A stretch of DNA of 64,000 nucleotides from Streptomyces graminofaciens (GTDB taxonomy: Bacteria; Actinomycetota; Actinomycetes; Streptomycetales; Streptomycetaceae). The stretch covers positions 6,292,001-6,356,000 of the forward strand of contig NZ_AP018448.1 of NCBI RefSeq assembly GCF_030294945.1, written 5' to 3'. The translations under genes were made by a program, and so were the position numbers. The notes under the pieces are model-generated. The model had not been told where the DNA came from. It was given only the letters and a program-made list of their open reading frames with translations, and did not search any database. This document shows, piece after piece, positions 41,411-50,269 of this stretch (positions within the stretch are counted from its first letter, which is position 1; every line of letters begins with the position of its first letter).

Positions 41411-42800
41411 GGCATCAGCCGCACAGATCCTCGTCGCGTCGAACCGCGGCCCCGTCACGTACACGCTGGACGAGAAATCCGGCGAACTCACAGCGAAGCG
41501 CGGCGGCGGCGGCCTGGTCTCGGGCCTCTCCGCGATCGGCCCGGACGCGGGCGCCCTCTGGGTCTGCTCCGCGCTGGGCGACGGCGACCGCGAGGCCGTA
41601 CGGCGCGGGGTCGCCGAGCCCGGCGTCCGCATGCTCGGCATCGACGCGGACGTGCACGCCACCGCGTACAACGGCGTGGCCAACTCCGTGCTGTGGTTCC
41701 TGCACCACATGCTGTACCAGACCCCGCTCGAACCCGCGTTCGGCGCCGAGTTCCGCGCGCAGTGGGCGGCGTACGAGACGTACAACCGCGCGTTCGCCGA
41801 GGCGCTGGCGGAGGAGGCGGCCGAGGGTGCGGCGGTCCTGGTGCAGGACTACCACCTGGCGCTGGCCCCGAGAATGCTGCGGGAGCTGCGCCCGGACCTG
41901 CGGATCGGCCACTTCTCCCACACCCCCTGGGCCCCGGCGGAGTACTTCCGCCTCCTCCCCGACGACATCGCGGCGCAGCTGCTGGGCGGCATCCTCGGCG
42001 CGGACCGGGCGGCGTTCCTGACCCGGCGCTGGGCGGACGCGTTCACCGAGTGCTGTCACGCGGTACTGGGCCCGGGTATCCCGTCGGGCACCCGGATCGG
42101 GGTGCACGGGCTGGGCGCGGACGCGGACTTCCTCCGGGCGCGGGCGCACGAGGCGGACGTCGAGGAACGCATGGCGGTGCTGCGGCAGGAGGTCGGCGAG
42201 GGCCGCAGGACGATCGTGCGGGTGGACCGCACGGAGCTGTCGAAGAACATCGTGCGGGGCCTGCTGGCGTACCGGGAGCTGCTGGACACCCACCCCGAGT
42301 GGCGCGAGCGGGTCGTGCACGTGGCCTTCGCGTACCCGTCGCGCCAGGACCTGGCCGTGTACCGGGAGTACACCGCTGAGGTCCAGCGGGTGGCCGACGA
42401 GATCAACTCCGCGTACGGGACGCCGGGTTGGACCCCGGTGGTGCTCCACGTGAAGGACGACTTCGCTCGCTCCCTGGCGGCGTACCGCCTGGCGGACGTG
42501 GCCCTGGTCAACCCCATCCGCGACGGCATGAACCTCGTCGCGAAGGAGGTACCGGTCGTGTCCGACGAGGGGTGCGTGCTGGTGCTGTCGCGGGAGGCGG
42601 GTGCGTACGAGGAACTGGGCGAGGACGCGCTGGTGGTCAACCCCTACGACGTCACCGGCACGGCGACCGCGCTCCACGAGGCCCTGACGATGCCCCCGCA
42701 CGAACGAGCGGAACGCACGAAGAGACTGACAGCCGCGGCGACCGCCCTCCCCCCGACCCAGTGGTTCCTGGACCAGCTACGGGCGCTGGACGCCCCGTAA
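41409..42800 (+). CDS. otsA: Trehalose-6-phosphate synthase
   Basis: A 463-residue GT20 enzyme that joins UDP- or GDP-glucose to glucose-6-phosphate. Signatures: ILVASNRGPVTYTLD with the SNR motif at the N terminus, GGGGLVSGLSAI, WVQDYHLALAP-like VQDYHLALAPRMLRELRPDL, FSHTPWAPAEYFRLLP, and C-terminal DVALVNPIRDGMNLVAKEVP then VLVLSREAGAYEELGEDAL. The ATG at 41409 gives the usual start; no ribosome site is seen. otsB is convergent just downstream. Confidence 0.96.
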   Translation: MASAAQILVASNRGPVTYTLDEKSGELTAKRGGGGLVSGLSAIGPDAGALWVCSALGDGDREAVRRGVAEPGVRMLGIDADVHATAYNGVANSVLWFLHHMLYQTPLEPAFGAEFRAQWAAYETYNRAFAEALAEEAAEGAAVLVQDYHLALAPRMLRELRPDLRIGHFSHTPWAPAEYFRLLPDDIAAQLLGGILGADRAAFLTRRWADAFTECCHAVLGPGIPSGTRIGVHGLGADADFLRARAHEADVEERMAVLRQEVGEGRRTIVRVDRTELSKNIVRGLLAYRELLDTHPEWRERVVHVAFAYPSRQDLAVYREYTAEVQRVADEINSAYGTPGWTPVVLHVKDDFARSLAAYRLADVALVNPIRDGMNLVAKEVPVVSDEGCVLVLSREAGAYEELGEDALVVNPYDVTGTATALHEALTMPPHERAERTKRLTAAATALPPTQWFLDQLRALDAP

Positions 42801-42850
42801 GGGAAGCGGGGAACTGCGCGAACAAGCCCCCCGCCGGCCCACGGCCGACG
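42793..42850. repeat. Second-family dispersed repeat after otsA
   Basis: GTAAGGGAAGCGGGGAACTG then CGCGAACAAGCCCCC and GCCGGCCCACGGCCG matches the repeat at 551-622 and the one inside nagA. It lies between the convergent otsA and otsB genes. The segment after it (42851-42939) is a GC-rich stretch with no gene. Confidence 0.65.
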
Positions 42851-42939
42851 AACAAGGCCCGGGAGGTTGGGCTGGGGGCGCAGCCCCCCAGCCCAAGTGG
42901 ATGGGGCGGGTAAGGCCGGGGCGGCGGGGCGAAAACCCT

Positions 42940-43848
42940 TCAGCCCCGACGGCGGTCGATCGCCCGCGCCACCCCCGCCAGCAGTCCCACGACGCCCTCC
43001 GGCCCGTCGACCACCACATCCGCCCGCTCAGCCAGCTCCACCACCTCGGCGCTCCCACTGCACACCAGCAACCCGGGCACGCCGTCGGAACGGAGTTTCT
43101 CGACGGCGGCATAGGCGGGAAGGTCACCCAGGTCGTCCCCGGCGTAGAGAACGGCGCCGGCGTTCACCTCACGTACGTACCCGGCCAGCGCCACACCCTT
43201 GTCCACACCCGGTGGACGAAGTTCGAGCACCAGCCGCCCCGGCTCCACGATCAGACCGTGCCGGGCCGCCAACCCACCGAGCGGCACCCGCAGCGCCTCG
43301 AACGCCGCCGCGGGATCCTCCGCCCGCCGAGTGTGCACGGCCACTGCCCGGCCGCCCTTCTCCTCGATCCACGTCCCCCGCCACGCCCCGACCCCGTCGA
43401 GCACCCCCGGCAGCTCGGCCCGCACGGCCGCGACCCCGGGATGCGGCGCGGGCGCGCTGACCGTGCCGGTGACGGCGTCCCACCGCTCGGCGCCGTAGTG
43501 CCCGAGGACGACGAGGTGCTCCAGACCGGGAACACCCGCGAAACCGCCGTGCCTGACCGCGACCCCGGCCGGGCGTCCGGTGACCACGGCCACGGAGGCC
43601 ACCTTCGGGGCGAGCGCGGCCAGCGCGGTCACCGCGCCGGGGTGCGCCCGGGCCTGCTCGGGGTCGGGCACGATCGGCGCGAGCGTCCCGTCGAAGTCGA
43701 GCGCGACCACCGTACGGCCGGGGTCGGCCAGGATCGCCTCCAGCCCGTCCCGCCCGGCGGCGGTGGTGGGCGTAGGCAGGGTGGCGCGGGGTTCGAAGTC
43801 GCTGTCGCTGGGTTCCTTGGCGTCCTTGAAGTCCTTTTGGCTGCCCAT
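42940..43848 (-). CDS. otsB: Trehalose-6-phosphate phosphatase
   Basis: A 302-residue HAD-type phosphatase that dephosphorylates trehalose-6-phosphate. Motif I is VALDFDGTLAPI (catalytic Asp pair) near residue 50. VVTGRPAGVAVRHGGFAG, LVVLGHYGAERW and WIEEKGGRAVAVHTRRAED follow in the family order, with ELRPPGVDKGVALAGYV and LYAGDDLGDLPAYAAV as motifs III/IV. It is convergent with otsA rather than co-operonic. The first 40 residues are a variable acidic tail. Confidence 0.95.
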   Translation of the reverse strand: MGSQKDFKDAKEPSDSDFEPRATLPTPTTAAGRDGLEAILADPGRTVVALDFDGTLAPIVPDPEQARAHPGAVTALAALAPKVASVAVVTGRPAGVAVRHGGFAGVPGLEHLVVLGHYGAERWDAVTGTVSAPAPHPGVAAVRAELPGVLDGVGAWRGTWIEEKGGRAVAVHTRRAEDPAAAFEALRVPLGGLAARHGLIVEPGRLVLELRPPGVDKGVALAGYVREVNAGAVLYAGDDLGDLPAYAAVEKLRSDGVPGLLVCSGSAEVVELAERADVVVDGPEGVVGLLAGVARAIDRRRG

Positions 43849-43942
43849 ATGACGACCCTATCCACGAGACGCCACCGCGCACCCCGAACCTCAGCCCAGA
43901 ACCTCAGCCCAGAACCTCGCCCCCAGGCACGCGACCCGGACC

Positions 43943-44191
43943 TCATCGCTCCCCGCGCCGCGCCTCCCGCACTCTCCGCAGCCGGTTCACCGTCACCGGA
44001 TCGTGGGCCAGGGCGCGCTGGTCGTCGAGGAGGGCGTTGAGCAGTTGGTAGTAGCGGACCGGGGCCAAGCCCAGCCGCTCCCGTATCGCACGCTCCTTGG
44101 CGCCGGGGCCCGGCCAGCCCTGGCGCTCCATCGCGAGGATGGCCTGCTCACGCGTGTTCAGCGCACCCACCACACCCGACTCGTCGTCCAT
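43943..44191 (-). CDS. DUF3263 protein
   Basis: An 82-residue protein with the DUF3263 pattern: LNTREQAILAMERQGWPGPG, AIRERLGLAPVRYYQLLNAL, then ALAHDPVTVNRLRRVREARR. The fold predicts a helix-turn-helix; such small proteins are conserved in actinobacteria and probably bind DNA. The ATG is the one that gives the conserved length. Confidence 0.88.
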   Translation of the reverse strand: MDDESGVVGALNTREQAILAMERQGWPGPGAKERAIRERLGLAPVRYYQLLNALLDDQRALAHDPVTVNRLRRVREARRGER

Positions 44192-44275
44192 GCGGAAACC
44201 GTAACGGCCACCACTGACAACACCGGGCGCCGCCGACACCGACGCCCACCCCCACGCCCACGCCGAAGGCGGCCC

Positions 44276-45598
44276 CTACTCCTTGTTCTCCGCCGACACC
44301 GCCATCCGCTGCAACCGCCCCAGCACCGTCTTGGGATCCGTGTCCTGCCCCACAGCCGTACCGATGCTCTCCTTGACCGCGGCGCTGACCTGCGCCCAGG
44401 ACGTCTTGCCGACGGGGTACAGCTCGGAGGTCGGGAGTTCCTCCAGGAACGGCCGGAGGGCGGCGTCGTCCTTGTCGGCGGCCATGGCGTCGGAGGCGGA
44501 CGAGGTCACCGGCAGCAGGTTGTACTCGCGGGAGAAGTCGAGAACGTTCTCGTCGCTGTACACGAAGTCGAGGAAGTCGCCGATCTCCTCCTGGTGGCCG
44601 TTCTGCTTGAAGGCCATCATCCAGTCGGCGACGCCCATGGTGCCGTGGGAGCTGCCGTCGACGCCGGGCATGGCGGCCGTGCCGTACTCGATGCCCTTGC
44701 CGGCGGCGATCCGCATCAGCGTCGGGTGGCCGTTGAGCATGCCGACCTGGCCGCCGGCGAAGGCGGAGAACGCGTCGGCCCGGTTGAGCTTCGCGGGATC
44801 GGCGGGCCCGGTCAGGCCCTTGTCGACGAGTTCGTCCTTGAGCCAGGTGAACGTCTTGACGTTCTCGTCGGAGTCGATCTGGTAGGTGCCCACGTTGTCG
44901 GTGTAGCCGGCACCACCGCTGAGCAGCCACTGCATGGTCTCGGCCTGGGCCTCCTCCGGCCCGAGCGGCAGCGCGTAGGGGGTCTTCACCCCGGCGGCCT
45001 TCAGGGCCTCGGCGTCAGTCGCCAGCTCGCTCCAGGTGCGGGGCGCGCGCGTGATGCCGGCCTCCTTGAACAGCTTCTTGTTGTAGAAGAGGACGCGCGT
45101 AGAGGCGGCGAACGGTATGCCGTACTGCACCCGGTCGACCTCCCCCGCCTCGGCGAGCGACGACAGGAAGTTGGCCTGGACGGGGATGGAGAGCAGCTCG
45201 CTCATCTCGTAGAGCTTGCCGGCGGCGGCGTAGTCGGCGTACGTGCCGACCTGGGCCAGGTCGGGCGCCTCGCCCGCGGCCACCATGTCCTTGACCTTCT
45301 TGTCGACGTCGTTCCAGGAGTGGACGCTGACGTCCACCCGCACATTCGGATGGTCCTTCTCGTACGCCTCGACGAGCGCGTCCCAGTACTTCCGGGAGCT
45401 GTTCGCCTCGCTGTCGCCGTAGTCGGCGGCGACCAGCTTCAGGGTGACGCGCTCGTCGTCACCCGGCATGAGGCCGCAGCCCGCGACCGTCGTCATCAGC
45501 CCGAACGCGGAGACCATCGCCACCAGGTTGGTCCGACCATTGACCTTCGTACGACTTTCGCCCCTCGTCCACTGTTGGCGCCGCCGCTGCCGCTGCAC
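44276..45598 (-). CDS. Extracellular solute-binding lipoprotein (sugar ABC type), orphan
   Basis: A 440-residue family 1 solute-binding protein. The lipobox TVAGC places the lipid-modified Cys near residue 41. Typical blocks are YEKDHPNVRVDVSVHSWNDV, VAAGEAPDLAQVGTYADYA, YGIPFAASTRVLFYNKKLFK, RTWSELATDAEALKAAGVKT and a C-terminal helical part. No permease genes are adjacent. The gene is divergent from nagK across three dre-like boxes, so the ligand may be an amino sugar or chitin fragment; this is inference. It would use the shared MsiK-type ATPase. Confidence 0.87.
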   Translation of the reverse strand: MQRQRRRQQWTRGESRTKVNGRTNLVAMVSAFGLMTTVAGCGLMPGDDERVTLKLVAADYGDSEANSSRKYWDALVEAYEKDHPNVRVDVSVHSWNDVDKKVKDMVAAGEAPDLAQVGTYADYAAAGKLYEMSELLSIPVQANFLSSLAEAGEVDRVQYGIPFAASTRVLFYNKKLFKEAGITRAPRTWSELATDAEALKAAGVKTPYALPLGPEEAQAETMQWLLSGGAGYTDNVGTYQIDSDENVKTFTWLKDELVDKGLTGPADPAKLNRADAFSAFAGGQVGMLNGHPTLMRIAAGKGIEYGTAAMPGVDGSSHGTMGVADWMMAFKQNGHQEEIGDFLDFVYSDENVLDFSREYNLLPVTSSASDAMAADKDDAALRPFLEELPTSELYPVGKTSWAQVSAAVKESIGTAVGQDTDPKTVLGRLQRMAVSAENKE

Positions 45599-45627
45599 TA
45601 GTTCCCCACCCCAGTCATCTGGTCCTA

Positions 45628-45674
45628 CAAGGTCTAAACCTCAGGTCTACACCACAACAGTGGACTAGACCTCT
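45628..45674. promoter_or_regulatory. Three dre-like (DasR) boxes between the binding protein and nagK
   Basis: Cores GGTCTAAACC (45631-45640), GGTCTACACC (45644-45653) and GGACTAGACC (45662-45671) each resemble the centre of the DasR element GGTCTAGACC. The third, as the 16-mer AGTGGACTAGACCTCT, matches 13 of 16 positions. They lie 13 and 18 bp apart in the 103-bp gap between divergent genes. nagKA control by DasR is known in S. coelicolor. Confidence 0.75.
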
Positions 45675-45701
45675 TCAGGGTCCAGGCGCCACACTGTCCC
45701 C

Positions 45702-46649
45702 GTGAGACATGTCATCGCCCTCGACGTGGGCGGCACCGGGATGAAGGCCGCGCTGATCGGCCCCGACGGCGCGCTGCTGCACCAGGCGCGCCGGGCCACC
45801 GGGCGCGAGCGCGGCCCGGACGCGGTCGTCGCGGCGATCCTCGACTTCGCCGCCGAGCTGCGCGCGTACGGCGAGGAACACCTCGGCGGGCCCGCGGCGG
45901 CGCTCGGCGTCGCCGTCCCCGGCATCGTCGACGCCGAGCGCGGCCTCGCCGTGTACGCGGCCAACCTCGGCTGGCGCGAGGTCCCCCTGCGCGCGCTGCT
46001 CACCGAACGCCTGGGCGGAATCCCGGTCGCCCTCGGCCACGACGTACGCACCGGCGGGCTCGCGGAGGGACGCGTGGGAGCCGGGCGGGGTGCGGACCGC
46101 TTCCTCTTCGTCGCCCTCGGCACCGGTATCGCGGGCGCGATCGGCGTGGACGGCCGGGTGGAGGCGGGGGCGCACGGTTTCGCGGGCGAGATCGGCCATG
46201 TCGTCGTACGCCCCGGTGGGCCTCCGTGCCCCTGCGGTCAGCGCGGTTGTCTCGAACGGTTCGCCTCGGCGGCGGCGGTCGGCCAGTCCTGGGCCGAGGT
46301 GTCGGGCGATCCGGAGGCGGACGCGGCGGACTGCGCGAAGGCCGTCGAGTCCGGTGATCCGCTGGCGGGGGCCGTGTGGCGCAAGGCCGTGGACGCGCTC
46401 GCCGACGGCCTGGTCACCGCGCTCACCCTGCTGGACCCGCGCACCCTGATCATCGGCGGCGGCCTCGCCGAGGCCGGGGAGACGCTGTTCACCCCGCTGC
46501 GGGCGGCCGTCGAACGACGCGTCACCTTCCAGAAACTGCCGACCATCGTCCCCGCGGCCCTGGGAGACACGGCAGGCTGCCGCGGCGCCGGCCTCCTGGC
46601 CTGGGACCTCCTGACGACCACCCCCACAACACCGGAGGTAACCCGCTGA
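45702..46649 (+). CDS. nagK: N-acetylglucosamine kinase (ROK family)
   Basis: A 315-residue ROK sugar kinase. The phosphate loop is ALDVGGTGMKAALI at the N terminus; the ROK zinc motif is PCPCGQRGCLERFASAAAV, preceded by GEIGHVVV; ATP-site VALGTGIAGAIGVDGR is present. Position upstream of nagA with a TGATG overlap makes GlcNAc the likely substrate, as for the SCO4285-type kinase. The GTG has no ribosome site, so a leaderless message controlled by the dre boxes is likely. Confidence 0.93.
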   Translation: MRHVIALDVGGTGMKAALIGPDGALLHQARRATGRERGPDAVVAAILDFAAELRAYGEEHLGGPAAALGVAVPGIVDAERGLAVYAANLGWREVPLRALLTERLGGIPVALGHDVRTGGLAEGRVGAGRGADRFLFVALGTGIAGAIGVDGRVEAGAHGFAGEIGHVVVRPGGPPCPCGQRGCLERFASAAAVGQSWAEVSGDPEADAADCAKAVESGDPLAGAVWRKAVDALADGLVTALTLLDPRTLIIGGGLAEAGETLFTPLRAAVERRVTFQKLPTIVPAALGDTAGCRGAGLLAWDLLTTTPTTPEVTR

Positions 46650-47908
46650 TGGCCCCGTCCCACACCAGCGCCCCGTCAGGGGCCGTGCTCACTGACGCCG
46701 GGTCGGGCAGCGCCCCTTCAGGGGCGCGGGGAACCGCGCACTCAGCCCCCACCGGCCCGCGGCCGACCCGCGACGCGCCCTTCGTCCTCACGGGAGCCAA
46801 GGTCGTCCTCCCCACAGGCACCGCCGACAACGCCCAAGTAGTCATCGACGGCACCAAAATCACCGAGCACGCCCCCGAAGCCGCCGAGTTCATCGACCTC
46901 CCCGGGCACTGGGTACTCCCCGGCTTCGTAGACCTCCACAACCACGGCGGGGGCGGAGCCTCCTTCACCTCAGGCACCGTCGAAGACGTACTCAGGGGCA
47001 TCCACACCCACCGCCTCCACGGCACCACCACCCTCGTCGCCTCGACCGTCACCGGCGACCTGGACGGCCTCGCCCAGCGCGCCGGTCTCCTCTCCGAACT
47101 GGCCGAGCAGGGCGACCTCGCGGGCATCCACTTCGAGGGCCCGTTCATCTCCCCGTGCCGCAAGGGCGCGCACTCCGAGGAACTGCTCCGCGACCCCGAC
47201 CCGGCGGACGTACGCAAGCTGGTCGACGCGGCGCGCGGCCGCGCGGCGATGGTCACGCTCGCCACCGAACTCCCGGGCGGCATCGACTCCGTACGCCTCC
47301 TCGCCGAGCACGGCGTCATCGCGGCGATCGGCCACACGGACGCGACGTACGAGCAGACGCGGGAGGCGATCGACGCGGGCGCGACCGTCGCCACGCACCT
47401 CTTCAACGCCATGCCGCCCCTCGGCCACCGGGACCCCGGCCCGATCGCGGCGCTCCTGGAGGACGACCGCATCACGGTCGAACTGATCAACGACGGCACG
47501 CATCTGCACCCCGCCGCACTCCAGCTGGCGTTCCGTCACGCGGGCGCGGAGCGGGTCGCGTTCATCACGGACGCCATGGACGCGGCCGGCTTCGGCGACG
47601 GCCGCTACATGCTCGGCCCGCTGGAGGTCGAGGTCGCGGACGGCGTGGCCCGTCTGGTCGACGGCGGCTCGATCGCGGGTTCGACCCTGACCCTGGACCG
47701 CGCGCTCCACCGAGCGGTGACGATCGACCGCATCCCGATCGAGTCCGCGGTCACCGCCCTCTCCGCCAACCCGGCCCGACTCCTCGGCCTCTACGACCGC
47801 GTGGGCTCCCTGGAACCGGGCAAGGACGCGGACCTGGTCGTCCTGGACGCGGAGTTCGTGCTGAAGGGGGTCATGCGGAAGGGCGAGTGGGTGGTGGACC
47901 CGCGATAA
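46649..47908 (+). CDS. nagA: N-acetylglucosamine-6-phosphate deacetylase
   Basis: A 419-residue amidohydrolase that converts GlcNAc-6-P to glucosamine-6-P. The metal site starts with HNH at 97-99 (VDLHNHGGGG); Glu163 in HFEGPF, GHTDATYEQT, ATHLFNAMPPLGHRDPG and ITDAMDAAG are the other signatures. The first 42 residues (MAPSHTSAPSGAVLTDAGSG then SAPSGARGTAHS) have no counterpart in the family; they are encoded by a dispersed repeat. GGAGG lies 9 bases before the ATG, which overlaps the nagK stop. Confidence 0.95.
   Translation: MAPSHTSAPSGAVLTDAGSGSAPSGARGTAHSAPTGPRPTRDAPFVLTGAKVVLPTGTADNAQVVIDGTKITEHAPEAAEFIDLPGHWVLPGFVDLHNHGGGGASFTSGTVEDVLRGIHTHRLHGTTTLVASTVTGDLDGLAQRAGLLSELAEQGDLAGIHFEGPFISPCRKGAHSEELLRDPDPADVRKLVDAARGRAAMVTLATELPGGIDSVRLLAEHGVIAAIGHTDATYEQTREAIDAGATVATHLFNAMPPLGHRDPGPIAALLEDDRITVELINDGTHLHPAALQLAFRHAGAERVAFITDAMDAAGFGDGRYMLGPLEVEVADGVARLVDGGSIAGSTLTLDRALHRAVTIDRIPIESAVTALSANPARLLGLYDRVGSLEPGKDADLVVLDAEFVLKGVMRKGEWVVDPR
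46710..46768 (+). repeat. Dispersed repeat captured inside the nagA 5' coding region
   Basis: GCGCCCC-TTCA-GGGGCGC (46710-46727) is a perfect hairpin, followed by GGGGAACCGCGCACTCAGCC then CCCACCGGCCCGCGG. Elsewhere in the window this sequence is intergenic (551-622, 42793-42850). Here it is in frame and encodes part of the NagA N-terminal extension. Confidence 0.75.
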
Positions 47909-47932
47909 ACCCCGACATGTCGTACAGAGCAC

Positions 47933-47974
47933 GGCGGTTGGCTCGGGAAGGACTGGGCCGACCGCCTCTCTTTT
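47933..47974 (+). terminator. Rho-independent terminator of nagKA
   Basis: GGCGGTTGGC (47933-47942) pairs with GCCGACCGCC (47957-47966), one U-G pair, around a 14-base loop, and is followed by TCTCTTTT. It lies 24 bp after the nagA stop. Confidence 0.8.
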
Positions 47975-48007
47975 GGCATGATCGAGCGTCTCGGGAACTC
48001 TGTGTGT

Positions 48008-48027
48008 GCCTGAGGGTTCAGGCTTTT
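48008..48027. other. Small hairpin at the tnpB 3' end
   Basis: GCCTGA-GGGT-TCAGGC followed by TTTT on the plus strand. The TnpB-like stop codon (48018-48020) lies within it. It might be a terminator or the last hairpin of a guide RNA made from the tnpB 3' end. Confidence 0.45.
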
Positions 48028-50174
48028 CGGGCGCGGCGTGGCCGTGTGCGGTTGCCGTCCGGTGGTCCGAACCTCGGGGTGAGGGGATGGACTTCGGTGG
48101 CGTGCACGTGGTGGAAGCCAGTCCGCTCGGCGGCGCGGGTGCGCCGTCGACAGGTTCCGCGGGAGAGCCGCTCCCGGCCGGCCGGAGGAGGCTCCGGCCG
48201 GGTGGGAGCGGGTACTCCATGACCTGGCACCGGCCCGTGGGGGGCTGGTGTCTGGGTGTCATGCCCCGCCGGACGCTGTACCACCCGGGTGGGGGTGGTG
48301 GCGGGGACCGTACGCACATCGGGCATACGGCGGGAAGTCTTCGACCCGCGGGCTGGGGTGGGCCGGGCCTTGCCCGGGGTGGTCTTCGGCCCGCGCGGGC
48401 GGGCAGGCAGGGCTGCCGCGTGGCGAGCGCGGCGCAGGCGGCGGGTGGTCTTCCTGGGACGGCGCACGCGGGTGACGGCGCCATCGGCGGTGGTGCGGAT
48501 GGTGCGGGTGCCGGTGGCGCGGTCGGTGGTGGTGTGGGACTGGGCGAGCAGGCCGCGGGAGACGATGCGGCGGGCGGCTGCGTGGTCGCGGTCCATCGAC
48601 AGGCCGCATCCTGCGCAGTGGGCCCATTTCCAGCCGCGCTCCCCGAGCCGGTCGGGGGCGGGGTGGTGGCCGAGCGGGTTCAGGCAGCGGGGGCAGATCG
48701 CGGAGGTGCCCCGGGCGGGGACGGTGACCACCGCGATGTGTGCCTTGGCGGCCAGGTGCCTCATCGCCTCGGCGACGGTGCCGCGGACCTGCCCGGACAG
48801 CCGGGCGTTGCCGCGTCTGCGGCCGCGGGCTTCCAGGGTGGCGAGGTCTTCGAGGTAGATAACGGTGGCGCCGAGCGCGGTCGTCTGGTCGACGGCCCAG
48901 CGGGCGGCCGACCACGCCAGTGCGTCGTTCAGGTGGCGGATGCGGGCACACACCCGCTCGTGCTCGCGCTGAAGTACCGCCGCCCGGTCCAGGAGTCGGC
49001 CCCAGGCGAGGTGCGGGGCCCCGAGAGAGTCGGCGAGCGCGTGGTAGTGGTCGCGTTTGGCGGCGAGGTGTTCGCGGTGGGTGCGCAGCCGGTGCAGTTT
49101 CGCACTGACCGCGGTGGCGTCGAAGATGAGGGGACGGCCGTCGGTGACTACCCGTGCCATCCCGGCCCGCCCGGTCAGGCGGCCGACCGTGCCGGTGAGC
49201 AGGGTGTTGACCCCCCAGTCGAAACCGACCGCCACCCGGTGCCCGGACGCCTTGGTGGCCGGGACGGGGCGGGAGTGCGGCAGGTCCACCGCGATCCGCC
49301 CGGCCGGGGTGGGGCGCAGGGTGGGGGTGTGCAGGACCGCGTCCGGGTGAACGGTGCCCGGCAGGCGCAGGTCGAGCAGGTGCCAGGCCCAGTCCCGTCC
49401 CGAGGCGGGGGCCGCGCACAGCGGGAGCTTCACCCGCAGCCGGGCCCAGGCCGCGTCCACCCGCTCAAGGGTGACCTGTTGGCGGTCCATCGCCGCGAGC
49501 AGCACCTGCGCCGCGATCCGGGGCGGCTCCTCCAGCTCGCACACCCCGGCAGGCAGCTTCCCGTGCTCGGCCACATACGCGCGCACCTGCCGGGTGCGGT
49601 TGCGGATCTCCGCACCGCTGATCCCGGCGGGCAGCAGCGCCCGCAGCGCCGCCCACTCCGCCCCGCTGCGCCGATGCGGATCGGCGGGCCAGGTCGCCAG
49701 GACGGCCGCCACCAGGGTCCGCCGGTGCACGGCCAAGCGCAGGGTCCGCGCCGCGTACTCCTCCGCCGCCCGGCGCACCCGGTCCGACACATACACGCCC
49801 TCGGCAGGCCCGGCACCCTTGGTCCACTCCAGGCGGCGCATGGCCATCCAGCCCTTGGACGGCAGCTCCCTGCCCTGCCCGTCGAGGCCGGCCGCCAGCA
49901 CATCCAGCGAGTCCTCGTCCCACCGGGAAGCCACCAGAGCCCCGGTCAGCTCCCGGCACAAGGAGGCCAGGAAGGACACCCGCTCCGACAGCAGCCGCTG
50001 ACCCACCTGTTCACCACTGGCCTCGACCGCACCACGGAAGGCGGTGCACGTCGCCGTCGCCACCAACCGGCCCACACCCACCACCCCCTGCCACGCCACC
50101 CCGAACAGCCCCGGACCGGGCACATCCCCGCATCCGATCGATCTAACGACCGACCCCCGCACAAAGACACGCAT
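48018..50174 (-). CDS. Large TnpB-like RNA-guided nuclease
   Basis: A 718-residue protein with the TnpB/Cas12 RuvC core. The triad reads GFDWGVNTLL (Asp319), IYLEDLATLE (Glu442) and MDRDHAAARR (Asp530). A four-Cys zinc ribbon, ICPRCLNPLG and HCAGCGLSMD, lies between RuvC-II and RuvC-III. The N-terminal 300 residues are longer than in usual 400-residue TnpBs. After RuvC-III is a roughly 188-residue basic Pro/Arg tail with no fold visible; the DNA there may mainly encode the guide RNA, as TnpB guide RNAs overlap the gene's 3' end. No TnpA transposase is adjacent. It lies between nagA and the pfkB-type kinase. Catalytic residues look intact. Confidence 0.85.
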   Translation of the reverse strand: MRVFVRGSVVRSIGCGDVPGPGLFGVAWQGVVGVGRLVATATCTAFRGAVEASGEQVGQRLLSERVSFLASLCRELTGALVASRWDEDSLDVLAAGLDGQGRELPSKGWMAMRRLEWTKGAGPAEGVYVSDRVRRAAEEYAARTLRLAVHRRTLVAAVLATWPADPHRRSGAEWAALRALLPAGISGAEIRNRTRQVRAYVAEHGKLPAGVCELEEPPRIAAQVLLAAMDRQQVTLERVDAAWARLRVKLPLCAAPASGRDWAWHLLDLRLPGTVHPDAVLHTPTLRPTPAGRIAVDLPHSRPVPATKASGHRVAVGFDWGVNTLLTGTVGRLTGRAGMARVVTDGRPLIFDATAVSAKLHRLRTHREHLAAKRDHYHALADSLGAPHLAWGRLLDRAAVLQREHERVCARIRHLNDALAWSAARWAVDQTTALGATVIYLEDLATLEARGRRRGNARLSGQVRGTVAEAMRHLAAKAHIAVVTVPARGTSAICPRCLNPLGHHPAPDRLGERGWKWAHCAGCGLSMDRDHAAARRIVSRGLLAQSHTTTDRATGTRTIRTTADGAVTRVRRPRKTTRRLRRARHAAALPARPRGPKTTPGKARPTPARGSKTSRRMPDVRTVPATTPTRVVQRPAGHDTQTPAPHGPVPGHGVPAPTRPEPPPAGRERLSRGTCRRRTRAAERTGFHHVHATEVHPLTPRFGPPDGNRTRPRRARKA

Positions 50175-50269
50175 CCTTGGCGACTGCCCGATTCATGCAG
50201 GAAACCGCAGCAAAACCGCCAATAGTTGAAGACCTCCGTATCTGCTTCCTGGCGAAGGGGGAACCCCAG

